Of a stretch of 38,388 bases of DNA, positions 22,807 to 31,914 are shown piece by piece (positions within the stretch are counted from its first letter, which is position 1; the number at the start of each line of letters is the position of its first letter). The position numbers were made by a program, and so were the translations under genes. The notes under the pieces were generated by a model. That model saw nothing but the letters and a program-made list of their open reading frames with translations. It made no database searches and was not told the origin of the DNA. This stretch comes from CAZMBI01 sp964564675 (GTDB taxonomy: Bacteria; Pseudomonadota; Alphaproteobacteria; Rickettsiales; UBA3002): positions 1 to 38,388 of the forward strand of contig CAZMBI010000017.1 of assembly GCA_964564675.1 (NCBI GenBank), given 5' to 3'.

Positions 22807-24138
22807 ATGACTGACGCGATACCCGCCAACCACAGTCTGGAAGCGCTGACAGAGGAACTGGTGGCGCTTGGCGAACGCTATTATTTGCCCACTTACAAAC
22901 CCCGCGAAATGGTGCTGGATTGTGGTCAGGGCGCCCGATTATGGGATATTGAGGGGCATGAATATATCGATCTGGGCGGCGGCATCGCGGTCAATGCGCT
23001 GGGCCACCAGCATCCTGAACTGGTCTCGGCGCTGACCGATCAGGCGCGTAAATTATGGCATACGAGCAATATTTACTATACCGAACCCACCGTGCGCCTG
23101 GCGCACGAGTTGGTGGAGGCAAGCGATTTTGCCAAACGGGTGTTTTTCTGCAATTCGGGTGCGGAAGCCAATGAGGCGGCCATCAAGCTGGCGCGTAAAT
23201 ATGCGGCCGATCAGGGCCGGGCGCCCGAAGCGCGGGAAATCGTTACCTTTGCCGGTTCGTTTCACGGCCGCACGCTGACCACCGTCACCGCCACCGCGCA
23301 GCCCAAATATCAGCAGGGCTTCGAGCCGCTGCCCGGCGGCTTTGTCTATGCCGACAAATATAACGACGAGGCCGCGGTCGATGCCGTGGTCTCAGACAAA
23401 ACCTGCGCCATTCTGGTTGAGCCGGTGCAGGGCGAGGGCGGTATCATCCCTTCCAAGCCAGGATTTCTCAGCTATCTGCGCCAAAAATGCGACGAGGTCG
23501 GCGCCCTGCTAATGCTCGATCAGGTCCAGTGCGGCATGATGCGTACCGGCAAGCTGTTTTCCCACTGGCATGAGGAGGACGTGCAGCCCGACACCGTATC
23601 GCTGGCCAAGGCGCTGGGCGGTGGCTTTCCCATCGGGGCGCTGCTGGTCGGGGAGAAGGCTGAGCAGACCATGCAGTTCGGCAGCCACGGCACAACGTTC
23701 GGCGGTAACCCGATGGCCTCGGCGGTGGCCCGCGTGGCGCTGCGGGTGCTTGCCAGCGAACAGACGCAGACCAATGTCGAAGCACGCAGTATGCAGCTGT
23801 TCGCCGAGCTGCATCAGATCAATCAGGAGTTTGATGTATTCGCCGATGTACGGGGCCGCGGGCTTATGATCGGCGCCGAGCTCAAGCCGCAATATCACGG
23901 CAAGGCCGGAGACATTATGGAGCTGGCGCGGCATGAGGGGGTGCTCATCCTGCAGGCCGGGCCCAACGTCATCCGCTTTCTGCCGCCGCTTGTCATCAGT
24001 GAGGAGGAGCTGCATCTGGGTTTGGTGCGCCTGCGTAACGCCATTGCCCGCTTCACGGGGGAGGGTGAGACGCCATCACCCGACAGCGATAAAAGCCTGC
24101 TCGCAAAAGCCAAAGATAAACTCCTGGGGTGGTTGTGA
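22807..24138 (+). CDS. astC: succinylornithine/acetylornithine aminotransferase
   Basis: PLP-dependent class III aminotransferase converting N2-succinylornithine to succinylglutamate semialdehyde, step 3 of the arginine succinyltransferase (AST) pathway. The ArgD enzymes of arginine synthesis are close relatives and often share the activity. Visible: phosphate-binding NSGAEANEAAIKLAR, SFHGRT, the Asp of LMLDQVQCG that contacts the pyridine, and the Schiff-base Lys in SLAKALGGGFPIGA. At 443 residues it is about 35 longer than usual, due to a charged C-terminal tail (EGETPSPDSDKSLLAKAKDK). GAGGA lies seven bases before the ATG. astA, astD and astB nearby favour AstC over ArgD. Confidence 0.88.
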   Translation: MTDAIPANHSLEALTEELVALGERYYLPTYKPREMVLDCGQGARLWDIEGHEYIDLGGGIAVNALGHQHPELVSALTDQARKLWHTSNIYYTEPTVRLAHELVEASDFAKRVFFCNSGAEANEAAIKLARKYAADQGRAPEAREIVTFAGSFHGRTLTTVTATAQPKYQQGFEPLPGGFVYADKYNDEAAVDAVVSDKTCAILVEPVQGEGGIIPSKPGFLSYLRQKCDEVGALLMLDQVQCGMMRTGKLFSHWHEEDVQPDTVSLAKALGGGFPIGALLVGEKAEQTMQFGSHGTTFGGNPMASAVARVALRVLASEQTQTNVEARSMQLFAELHQINQEFDVFADVRGRGLMIGAELKPQYHGKAGDIMELARHEGVLILQAGPNVIRFLPPLVISEEELHLGLVRLRNAIARFTGEGETPSPDSDKSLLAKAKDKLLGWL

Positions 24139-25343
24139 TGGCTGATTTTCAGCTTCTTGCCGACTGGATAGACTCGCAGGCCGCGCATATGGTGCATCTC
24201 ACCGAAAGCTGGTCGCGCATCAATTCCGGCTCGTATCATCTTGCAGGCCTGGCGCGCCAGCTCAAAGCGCTGGAGGATAATTTCCTGTGGCTGGATGCGG
24301 CGATGGAGCGCATCGACCTGCCGCCGCTGAAAGCTATTGACGAAAAAGGCGAGGCGGTTGCCGTCCCGGTAGGTCAGGCGTTGCGGGTACGCAAACGCCC
24401 GGATGCGCCGATGCAGGTATTGCTTGGCGGGCATATGGATACGGTGTTCGGTCGCGACCACCCGTTTCAGACGCCCGCCTATCATGATGACAACACGCTA
24501 AACGGCCCCGGCGTGGCCGATCTAAAGGGCGGGCTGGTGGTCATGCTTAAAGCACTTGAAGCCTTCGAGCAAAGCCCGCTGGCGCAACGGCTCGGTTGGG
24601 AAGTGCTGATCAACCCCGATGAGGAAATCGGCAGCCAGAGCTCGGATTTTCTGCTCAAAGAGGCGGCGCAGGGCAAGCGTGCGGGCCTGGTGTTCGAGCC
24701 GGCGCTGGCCGATGGCACGCTGGCCGGCGCCCGCAAAGGCAGCGGTAATTTCACGCTGGTAGTGCGTGGCCGCGCCGCGCATGCCGGGCGCGAATTCGAA
24801 AACGGCCGCAATGCGATAGTCGCCGCCTCGCGGCTGGTGTTGGCGCTGGATGCGCTCAACGGCCAGCGTCAAGGTGTCACGCTTAATCTGGGCAAGGTCG
24901 AGGGCGGCGGGCCGCTCAATATGGTGCCCGATCTGGCCGTGCTGCGGTTTAATGTCCGGGTGCCGGACGCGGAGGCGCAAACCTGGCTGCAATCGGCGAT
25001 CACGCGGCTGGTTGATGAATGGGCGGTATCCGCCCCGGATTATGCCGTGCATCTGCATGGCGGATTCACACGGCCGCCCAAACCGATGGCTCCGGCCAAT
25101 CAGCAGCTATTTGAGCTGGTAAAGCAGTGCGGCGCGCAGCTGGGCATAGCGATCGACTGGCAGCCCACCGGCGGCTGTTGCGACGGCAATAATCTATGGG
25201 CGCACGGCCTGCCCAATGTCGATACGCTCGGGGTGCGCGGCGGTAAGATTCATTCGGATCAGGAATTTGTCCTGCTAGATTCGCTTCCCGAACGCGCCAA
25301 ACTGGCCACCCTCATCCTGCTGCGGCTGGCGGAATCGCAATAA
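24138..25343 (+). CDS. M20-family metallohydrolase, probable succinylglutamate desuccinylase substitute
   Basis: A 401-residue zinc hydrolase of the M20 family, most like the carboxypeptidase G2/glutamate carboxypeptidase branch. Metal and catalytic residues are visible: LLGGHMDTVFG (His, Asp), GPGVADLKGG (bridging Asp), NPDEEIGS (catalytic Glu and ligand Glu) and GGKIHSDQEF (last His). The dimerisation domain includes RGRAAHAGREFENG. The ATG overlaps the astC stop codon by one base (TGATG) and the frame's upstream GTG is rejected, so the two are translationally coupled. The AST pathway needs AstE, normally an M14-like enzyme, and none is present, so this enzyme probably removes succinate from succinylglutamate. 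That role is inference; the family is certain. Confidence 0.85.
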   Translation: MADFQLLADWIDSQAAHMVHLTESWSRINSGSYHLAGLARQLKALEDNFLWLDAAMERIDLPPLKAIDEKGEAVAVPVGQALRVRKRPDAPMQVLLGGHMDTVFGRDHPFQTPAYHDDNTLNGPGVADLKGGLVVMLKALEAFEQSPLAQRLGWEVLINPDEEIGSQSSDFLLKEAAQGKRAGLVFEPALADGTLAGARKGSGNFTLVVRGRAAHAGREFENGRNAIVAASRLVLALDALNGQRQGVTLNLGKVEGGGPLNMVPDLAVLRFNVRVPDAEAQTWLQSAITRLVDEWAVSAPDYAVHLHGGFTRPPKPMAPANQQLFELVKQCGAQLGIAIDWQPTGGCCDGNNLWAHGLPNVDTLGVRGGKIHSDQEFVLLDSLPERAKLATLILLRLAESQ

Positions 25344-25767
25344 ACCCCCTTGGGCATGGCCCTCTGTCATCAATCGCCAATAACGAGCAAAGGCGTCTGC
25401 CTTGTCCGCGATATTCCAGCAAAAAAAAGGCGATGAACCGTAGTCGCATCGCCCAAGAACGTGATTAGGGAGGTACATAAATCGAGAACGATTTATTCAG
25501 ATCGCTGGGTGGGTGTTGTGTTTTATTATCCAGCCGGGCGATCGTTCGTCAGATCGTTAGTTTCTCCTTGATTATGTGTCTCTTACCGCTTCCTCTTTCT
25601 GAATATATAAAATTTTATCTATTTAATAATTACGTTATACCATGATTGGCCGCGCGTGTGTGTGACAATATTGTGAAAATGCGAATTCAGTAGATTCAAT
25701 AGGTTATAAAAAATTTGCAGCATTTTTTAGCCTTGCGGCCGATGCGGGCGGCCTGTTATCTAGCGCT
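25344..25767. other. intergenic region between the two convergent ast operons
   Basis: No protein gene is visible. The left half carries a minus-strand intrinsic terminator (25421–25453) and further hairpins up to about 25570, described as a candidate small RNA. The right half (25590–25740) is AT-rich. The astADB transcript from the right may also end here. Confidence 0.5.
25421..25600 (-). ncRNA. candidate structured small RNA with intrinsic terminator
   Basis: On the minus strand, GGCGATG (from 25447–25453) pairs with CATCGCC (25429–25435) over an 11-base loop and is followed by eight T and GCTGGAA, an intrinsic terminator. Upstream, ATAAATCG (25489–25496) and CGATTTAT (25477–25484) form a perfect 8-base stem with a 4-base loop, and a CTGG/CCAG pairing lies further upstream. 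The 5' end is uncertain; the AT-rich stretch at 25600–25660 could be the promoter. The alternative is that this is merely the 3' UTR terminator of astADB, about 315 bases past the astB stop. Confidence 0.35.
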
Positions 25768-27066
25768 TCACGCCGGATTATGCAGCCCGAGCAGGCTCAT
25801 AATCCGGTCTTGGACGGCCTGTAGCCGCTTCGCCAGGGCGGCATCGCCCAGCTCGCCCGGCTCCAGCTGCTTGGGATAATCCGCCGAAATCAACTCGCCC
25901 AGGCGCTGATAGAGCCGCTGCGAAAAGCGCACACCGGGTGGCATTGCAGCCAGCTCCGCCTCGCTCAGCGGGACGCGCAGGCGCAGGCAGGCGGGTCCGC
26001 CGCCATTTTGCATACTCTCACGCAGATTGAGAAAGGTGATATCCTTAACCATCGGCAGTTCGTCCGGCAAGCGCTCGCATAAGGCTTTGGTTTCCGGTTG
26101 TTCGGCGCATTCCTGCGGGAAGATGATGGTCATCCGTCCTGCCTGCGGCTCCAGCAACTGGGCATTGAAGAAATAGGTGGCCACCGCCTTCGCCAGCGAC
26201 AGTTCGCGCTCGCGGATCACCCGCACGGTGATGCCTCTGGCTGCCAGCATGTCTAACACTCCGGCCTGATCGACATAGGCCCGCTCATGACAGATCAGCA
26301 GCGAGCCGGCGCTCATCGCAATGACATCATTATGAAATACGCCAGCATCAATCGCCTCGGGCGCCTGCTGTAAATAGATACATTGCTCAGGCGGCAGTTG
26401 ATGCATGCGGGTAATCGCTTCGCAGGCGGCGCGTTGCTGGCGCGCCGGATAGCGGCGCGGATGATGCGGGCTGTCCGGCGTTGCGCCGAACACAAACACA
26501 TGCAGGCCGCGTCCGTGATCATCAACCAGGCGCATATGGTTAGCGGCGCCCTCATCGGCCAGCCGGGTCGTCACCGGCAGCGGATCATGCACAACGCACT
26601 GCGTAGGCTCGGCAAAAAGCTGGCGCAGAAAATGGGTGGTGGTCCGCGGCTCGATGGCGCGGTGAAACGTGCTGAACAGGTTGGCCGGGGTCAGATGCAG
26701 CCGCTCGTCCAGCGCATCGGCAGAAGGCGCGACCGTGGCGGCATTGGCTGTCCACATCGATGAGGCCGACCAGATCGCCGCGGCTAGATCAGGCGCATCC
26801 CGCCAGGCCGCATCCAGCATGGCCTGTACGCTGCCCTGATAGCCCAGTCGGGTGAGGATCGACAGATCAGGGCGCGGCTGCGGCGGCATCACGGCAACCG
26901 GTATGCCCCGCGCCTGCACGGCCTGCATTTTCTCCAGGCTTTGCAGCGCTGCCGCGCGCGGCTGCGAGACAGACTGCGCATGGGTGGCGGAGGCGACATT
27001 ACCAAAACTCAGGCCGGCATAATTATGCGTCGGCCCGACCAGCCCTTCCAGTTGCAGCTCGATCAT
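25768..27066 (-). CDS. astB: N-succinylarginine dihydrolase
   Basis: Hydrolyses N2-succinylarginine to succinylornithine, CO2 and two ammonia, step 2 of the AST pathway. The 432-residue protein belongs to the guanidine-modifying fold. Visible: N-terminal GLVGPTHNYAGLSFGNVAS, the catalytic His region GVFHNDVIAM, and the C-terminal nucleophile Cys in NGGGPACLRLRVP. The frame is open 150 bases further upstream with an atypical Arg/His-rich translation; AGGTGG before the ATG at 27066 marks the real start. It is the last gene of the astA–astD–astB unit, 58 bases after astD. Confidence 0.96.
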   Translation of the reverse strand: MIELQLEGLVGPTHNYAGLSFGNVASATHAQSVSQPRAAALQSLEKMQAVQARGIPVAVMPPQPRPDLSILTRLGYQGSVQAMLDAAWRDAPDLAAAIWSASSMWTANAATVAPSADALDERLHLTPANLFSTFHRAIEPRTTTHFLRQLFAEPTQCVVHDPLPVTTRLADEGAANHMRLVDDHGRGLHVFVFGATPDSPHHPRRYPARQQRAACEAITRMHQLPPEQCIYLQQAPEAIDAGVFHNDVIAMSAGSLLICHERAYVDQAGVLDMLAARGITVRVIRERELSLAKAVATYFFNAQLLEPQAGRMTIIFPQECAEQPETKALCERLPDELPMVKDITFLNLRESMQNGGGPACLRLRVPLSEAELAAMPPGVRFSQRLYQRLGELISADYPKQLEPGELGDAALAKRLQAVQDRIMSLLGLHNPA

Positions 27067-27124
27067 GGCCCACCTGCCTTCATGTCTGCGCAGGTGCTGA
27101 TGGTGGTGTATCGCTGTAAAACGA

Positions 27125-28567
27125 TCATAACGCCAATCCCGGCGGCAGCTGCTGCGGCAGTGCCAGCGAATCGGAGACCATCGAAGCCACCGGCCAGGCG
27201 CAATAATCCGCCGCATAATATCCGGCCGGATGGTGATTGCCGCTTAAGCCCACCCCGCCGAAAGGGGCGGCCCCCGAGGCGCCGGTGGTCTGCCTGTTCC
27301 AGTTGATAATCCCGGCATTAATGCGTTGCACAAACGTATCGAAATGGCTGGCATCATCGCACAATAAGCCAGCGGTGAGGCCGTAGCGGGTGCGGTTAGC
27401 CTCGTCAATCGCAGCGGAAAAATCGGGCACACGAATCACCTGCAATAACGGTCCGAACCATTCCTCATCCGGACGCTGCGCCATGTCGGTGACATCGATC
27501 AAGCCGGCCGTCAGCAGGGGGCGGGCGGCATCCGGTTGTTGCATGGTAACCAGACTAATACCGCCGTACTGTTGCAGCATGGTTTGCGCCTGCAGCAGCC
27601 GTTGCGCCTCACGTTGCGAGATCAGCGGGCCCATGAACGGCGCCGGCGAATCGCCTGCCGTGCCAACGCGTAATTGCTGCACGGCTTGTTGCAGCGCATC
27701 CAGAAACGGCTGCTGCCATTGCCCGGCTGTGACGATCAGCCGACGGGCGCAACTGCAACGCTGGCCGCTGGAAATATAAGCCGAGAGCAGCGTTTCATGT
27801 ACGGCGGCTTTCAGATCGCTCACCTGATGCACCACCAGCGGATTATTACCGCCCATCTCCAGTGCCAGCAACACCTCCGGGCGCCCGGCGAATTGTTTGT
27901 GCAGCGCGATACCGGTGGCGCTGCTGCCGGTGAATAACAGCCCGTTTATATCCTGCTTCGCCAACGACATGCCGGTTTCTTTTTCGCCTTGCACCAGACT
28001 TAGTACGCCGCGCGGCAGGCCCGCCTGTTCCCATTGCTGCACCATCCATTCACCGACTGCGGGGGTTTGTTCGCTGGGTTTGAATACCACCGTATTGCCG
28101 GCCAGCAGGGCAGGGGTGATATGCCCGTTGGGCAGGTGTGCCGGGAAATTATAGGGGCCATATACCGCCATCACGCCATGTGGCCGATGCCGCAACTGGG
28201 CGGGGCTGCCCAGCCTGGTAGGCGTGCGTTCGTCGTAGGCCGCCAGCGAGCATTTGGCTTTGCCGATCGTTGCGCCGGCCTCACTTGCCGCATCCCAGCC
28301 GATCTTGCCGGTCTCGGCTGAAATCAGCGTGCTAAGCTCGTCTTTTCGCGCCTGCACCCGTTCACTGAACGCGGTGATTATCTGTGCGCGCGCATCAAAC
28401 GGCATCTGCGCCCAGTCTGCAAAGGCGGATCGCGCCGCCCGGACGGCAGATTCAACCTGCGCCGCATCCGCCGCGCGCGCCTGCCAGAGCATCTCGCCGG
28501 TGGCCGGGTTGTATGAGGTCAGCGTCTCGCCGGCACCCTCGACCCATGCGCCGTTGATAAAATTCAT
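27125..28567 (-). CDS. astD: succinylglutamate-semialdehyde dehydrogenase
   Basis: NAD-dependent aldehyde dehydrogenase oxidising succinylglutamate semialdehyde to succinylglutamate, step 4 of the AST pathway. The 480-residue length is typical. Visible: the oxyanion/N-site Asn in YGPYNFPAHLPNGH, the cofactor loop FTGSSATG, the general base Glu in LALEMGGNNP, and the catalytic Cys in SGQRCSCARR. FGPLLQV and PFGGVGLSGNH lie at the expected C-terminal places. It overlaps the astA stop by four bases (ATGA), so translation is coupled. The ast neighbours make the substrate assignment strong. Confidence 0.96.
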   Translation of the reverse strand: MNFINGAWVEGAGETLTSYNPATGEMLWQARAADAAQVESAVRAARSAFADWAQMPFDARAQIITAFSERVQARKDELSTLISAETGKIGWDAASEAGATIGKAKCSLAAYDERTPTRLGSPAQLRHRPHGVMAVYGPYNFPAHLPNGHITPALLAGNTVVFKPSEQTPAVGEWMVQQWEQAGLPRGVLSLVQGEKETGMSLAKQDINGLLFTGSSATGIALHKQFAGRPEVLLALEMGGNNPLVVHQVSDLKAAVHETLLSAYISSGQRCSCARRLIVTAGQWQQPFLDALQQAVQQLRVGTAGDSPAPFMGPLISQREAQRLLQAQTMLQQYGGISLVTMQQPDAARPLLTAGLIDVTDMAQRPDEEWFGPLLQVIRVPDFSAAIDEANRTRYGLTAGLLCDDASHFDTFVQRINAGIINWNRQTTGASGAAPFGGVGLSGNHHPAGYYAADYCAWPVASMVSDSLALPQQLPPGLAL

Positions 28568-29583
28568 AGCCTGCTATGCGGCAGATAGCGCACCGCATCC
28601 CCCTGCTTTACCTGTAACTGTTCGGCCGTGCGCGGCGTTATCGTGACGCTGGCCCCATCGGCCCCTAAGGCGCCGGCGCAACAGCGAAAATTGGCAAACG
28701 CTTCGTTGCTGATCAGGTGCTGATCCGTTTCAATCCGTTCATCCAGCGCATCCACGCGCGCCACCCGGCTTTGGGTAACGCAGCGGAGCTGATCGCGGTC
28801 GGCCTGCATTGTCGGTCCGCCGTCGAAAATATCGACATAGCCGGTAAAGCGAAAGCCTTCGTCTTCCAGCATCGCACGCGCCGCCACTGCATTGGGGTGC
28901 GGCTGGCCGATGACTTCCTGCGCGGCTTGCGGCAGCAGCCCGGCGTATATCGGATAGCGCGGCATCAGGTCGTTGATAAATTCATTGCCCCTGGTGGCGT
29001 TTGTGTAATCAGCGGTGGGGAAATCCATTTCGAAAAACGGTTTGGCCACCGAATCATAAAACGCCGAAGCACCTCGATGATCGTGCACGCCGCGCATTTC
29101 GGCGATGATTTGTTCGGCAAACAGCTCACGAAAGGCGGCTATGAATAAAAAACGAGAAAGCGACAGCAGCCGGCCAAGCCGGTCACGGCGATAATCGGGC
29201 AGCAGAAACAGCGAGCCGATTTCACTGGAGCCGGTCAGATCGTTGGTCACATGCAGCAATTCATGTCTGGAAAAAATATCCAACTCTTTGCAATGTTGGG
29301 TGATGGTGGTGATTTTATAGGAATAAAACGGCTGATTAAGGCCGATATGCGCCTTGATGCCGGTGGTGCCCACCACCTTGCCCGCGTGCGGGTCTTCAAG
29401 CACGAACAAAAAGGATTCCTGACCTTCAACCGAACGGTCATGGCTGAAGCTGCGTACGGAATGCTCGATTTTTTCGGCCAGTACTTCCGCATCCGCGGGC
29501 AATGACGTCATACCGAAACCGGCGGTTTTCGCCATCGCCAGTACGGCGGCGTGGTCTTCCACTCGAACAGGGCGTAACAGCAT
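28564..29583 (-). CDS. astA: arginine N-succinyltransferase
   Basis: Transfers succinate from succinyl-CoA to arginine, the first step of the AST pathway. The 339-residue length matches the family (about 340). Visible: N-terminal LLRPVRVEDHAAVLAMA, the GNAT-like FLFVLEDP...GTTGIKA and YKI segments, SLFLLPDYRRDRLGRLLS, and the C-terminal GPTMQADRDQLR. The frame is open upstream to a TTG, but the family begins at the MLLRP Met (29583). No clear ribosome site precedes it. It heads the minus-strand operon astA–astD–astB. Confidence 0.93.
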   Translation of the reverse strand: MLLRPVRVEDHAAVLAMAKTAGFGMTSLPADAEVLAEKIEHSVRSFSHDRSVEGQESFLFVLEDPHAGKVVGTTGIKAHIGLNQPFYSYKITTITQHCKELDIFSRHELLHVTNDLTGSSEIGSLFLLPDYRRDRLGRLLSLSRFLFIAAFRELFAEQIIAEMRGVHDHRGASAFYDSVAKPFFEMDFPTADYTNATRGNEFINDLMPRYPIYAGLLPQAAQEVIGQPHPNAVAARAMLEDEGFRFTGYVDIFDGGPTMQADRDQLRCVTQSRVARVDALDERIETDQHLISNEAFANFRCCAGALGADGASVTITPRTAEQLQVKQGDAVRYLPHSRL

Positions 29584-29647
29584 AGAAGAAACACTGTGTG
29601 ATTTATCGTGCGTGATCTTTGACAGATACGCCGGGCGCGTCAACTCT

Positions 29648-29675
29648 AAACTATGCGTGCCGGCTTGTCTTGCAA
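29648..29675 (-). promoter_or_regulatory. candidate promoter of astADB
   Basis: On the minus strand, TTGCAA (29670–29675) and TAGTTT (29648–29653) are separated by 16 bases, about 65 bases before the astA start and just after the motB stop. It is a moderate sigma-70 match. No operator was recognised. Confidence 0.35.
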
Positions 29676-29685
29676 CGCTTATGGC

Positions 29686-30891
29686 TTATTCGTCGACGAA
29701 CGGGGCTATATCTTCCGGCCCGCGTTCTCGCGCCGGCGGTGTCGGGGTGGTGGTCGTCGCGCCGACATTGGGCGTCGGGCGCAGGCGGTTGATCTGTGCA
29801 TCCGGCGTATTGAGCGCATCCACGGGGTTGCTGCCTTCCGCCGGCGCCTGGGATGCATTGCCGATGCCCGGCAACAAGATAGGCTCACGCCGTAAAATCT
29901 CGCGTGTTTTGTCTTCCTGCTCCTGCTGTTCTTCCCGGCGGCGTTGTTCACGCACCGCGTCAGACGGCGTTTCGGTTTGTTGACGGGGGCGCGGCGGTGA
30001 GAGCAGTTCGCGGGGGGCGGGTTGCTGCCCCGGACGCAGATCAAGGTAGCTGCCGCGCAATAAAATGATGGCAATCCGACGGTTGCGCGGGGCATTTGGG
30101 CGGGCTTTATCGAGCAGTTCCGAGTCGGCCATGGCGACCACTTTCTTGGTGCGCTCCAGATTCATGCCGGCGCGTTCGAGATAGCGGCGCGAGGCGTTGG
30201 CGCGGTCGGCGGAAAGCTCCCAGTTGGTGTAATCGGGGCTGCGGCTGGTCATCGGCGAGGCATCGGTATGTCCGGTGATGGAGATATAATTCGGGAATTG
30301 TTCCACCAGGCGCGCCAGTTTGGCCATAATGCGCTGGCCGTGTTCGGTCAGTGTGGTTTGCCCCGGATTGAACATCGGGTGTTTATCGGAATCTGCGATT
30401 TCGATCTTGAGCCCTTCGGGCGATTGTTCGATCAGAATATTGTCGCTTAAATCCCGCATGTTGGGGTCCGCTTCGAAAGCCTGCCGGATTTCCTGCTCGG
30501 CTTTTTCAAATAGCTGCGCATCCTCGGTGGCTTCAATCGGTGCGGTTTTCGGGTCATCGGGAATCGGCCCCTGCGGCGTTTGTCCCGGAACCACGCTCGG
30601 CGGGGCGGTATCGGTGCGTTCGGTGCCGATCACATCCGGTTTGCGGCCGCCTTCAAAGCCAATACCCATCGAATCGCGCAGACCGACCGTCGGGGTGAAA
30701 TATTCGGCGATGCCGTCAAGCTTGGCTTCATCAACCGCAGACAGCAGCCACAGCATGAGGAAAAACGCCATCATCGCCGTCACAAAGTCGGCATAGGCAA
30801 CTTTCCATGCCGTGCTGTGGTGCGCATGGTGCCCTTTTTTTACCTTTTTAATGATAATCGGGCGGGTTTGTTCGTCATCGGCCGCTGCCAT
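29686..30891 (-). CDS. motB: flagellar motor stator protein MotB
   Basis: Peptidoglycan-anchored half of the flagellar stator. The 401-residue protein has a charged N-terminus (KKVKKGHHAHH) and one transmembrane helix with the proton-carrying Asp35 (WKVAYADFVTAMMAFFLML). A plug/linker region precedes an OmpA-like peptidoglycan-binding domain (about 165–285; ITGHTDASPM, WELSADRANASRRYL, NRRIAIILL). Oddity: about 110 extra C-terminal residues rich in Pro, Arg, Gln and Glu that look disordered. It starts 8 bases after the motA stop. MotB with a FVTAMMAFF helix is the proton-driven type. Confidence 0.95.
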   Translation of the reverse strand: MAAADDEQTRPIIIKKVKKGHHAHHSTAWKVAYADFVTAMMAFFLMLWLLSAVDEAKLDGIAEYFTPTVGLRDSMGIGFEGGRKPDVIGTERTDTAPPSVVPGQTPQGPIPDDPKTAPIEATEDAQLFEKAEQEIRQAFEADPNMRDLSDNILIEQSPEGLKIEIADSDKHPMFNPGQTTLTEHGQRIMAKLARLVEQFPNYISITGHTDASPMTSRSPDYTNWELSADRANASRRYLERAGMNLERTKKVVAMADSELLDKARPNAPRNRRIAIILLRGSYLDLRPGQQPAPRELLSPPRPRQQTETPSDAVREQRRREEQQEQEDKTREILRREPILLPGIGNASQAPAEGSNPVDALNTPDAQINRLRPTPNVGATTTTPTPPARERGPEDIAPFVDE

Positions 30892-30899
30892 AATGATGC

Positions 30900-31772
30900 C
30901 TAATTGCTATCGATTTTGACCGTGCTGAGCAATGCTTCGACCTCGTAGAAATCCGGTTGATATTGCGAGGGAATATTGCCGCGGCCAATTTCCACCGCCA
31001 CCTGCGGCGCATTGCCTTTTAGATGTGCAATGATAACGTCGCGGATAATTAAGTAGAACTGGTGTTCACTGTTGCAGATCTGGCTCAGCTTGCTGGCGAT
31101 CGGGCCGACAATGGTATAAGACAAAAAGACCCCCAGAAACGTCCCCACCAGCGCCGCGCCGATCATACCACCAAGCACCTCGACCGGCTCATTGATCGAG
31201 GCCATGGTCTTAATCACGCCGAGCACGGCGGCGACAATACCCAGCGCCGGGATGCCTTCCGCCATGGTCTGCAGGGCTGAGGCCGGCGCATGTACTTCAT
31301 GATGGTGCTTTTCCAGCTGCTTTTCCATGACATCCTCGACTTGATAAGGGTCTTCGAAATTCATGGTCATCATGCGCAGCGTGTCGCACAGGAAACTGAC
31401 CGCAAAACTGTCTTTCATGATGCGCGGATACTGATTGAAAATATTACTCTGGCTGGGATTCTCAATATGCTGCTCAATGGCGATCATGCCCTTGCTGCGC
31501 ATCAACTTCAGCAGCGTAAACAGCAGGCATAACAGGTCTTTGTAATCCTTTGATTTCCACTTCCCGCTGCCGGGCAGTTTGGGTAGCTCTTTGAGGGTGG
31601 CTTTCAGCACCGTCGTTTTATTAGCTACTAAATAGGAGCCGACAGCGGCGCCGCCGATAATCATCATTTCAAAGGGAAGGGCGTGCAGCAGAATGCCAAA
31701 CTTACCGCCGGCAAGCGTAAACCCGCCGAACACCATGCCCATGGTGAAGATAAACCCTAAAAGTACCAGCAT
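30900..31772 (-). CDS. motA: flagellar motor stator protein MotA
   Basis: Four-helix inner-membrane half of the proton-driven flagellar stator. The 290-residue protein has helices at about 2–22 and 33–50, a large cytoplasmic loop with charged residues (FLCDTLRMMTMNFEDPYQVEDVME), and two later helices with the conserved prolines (EGIPALGIVAAVLGVIKTM and GPIASKL). The start MLVLLGFIFTMGMVFGGF is typical. A strong GGGAAGG ribosome site lies just before the ATG. First gene of motA–motB; no other flagellar gene lies in the window. Confidence 0.96.
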   Translation of the reverse strand: MLVLLGFIFTMGMVFGGFTLAGGKFGILLHALPFEMMIIGGAAVGSYLVANKTTVLKATLKELPKLPGSGKWKSKDYKDLLCLLFTLLKLMRSKGMIAIEQHIENPSQSNIFNQYPRIMKDSFAVSFLCDTLRMMTMNFEDPYQVEDVMEKQLEKHHHEVHAPASALQTMAEGIPALGIVAAVLGVIKTMASINEPVEVLGGMIGAALVGTFLGVFLSYTIVGPIASKLSQICNSEHQFYLIIRDVIIAHLKGNAPQVAVEIGRGNIPSQYQPDFYEVEALLSTVKIDSN

Positions 31773-31821
31773 AGCCCTTCCCGAAGATGATTTTTTATTA
31801 TCTTTTTAAGATATCTTCATA

Positions 31822-31851
31822 GCTATAGCATGAAAATTTATCCCGATACAA
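31822..31851 (-). promoter_or_regulatory. candidate promoter of motAB
   Basis: On the minus strand, TTGTAT (31846–31851) and TATAGC (31822–31827) have an 18-base spacer, about 50 bases before the motA ATG. No flagellar sigma-28 box was seen. Confidence 0.35.
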
Positions 31852-31914
31852 AATGTAATGCACGTTGCCCCGGAGAAATCATGCAATTTTTGTCTTGTGT
31901 GCTATTCTTTTCGG

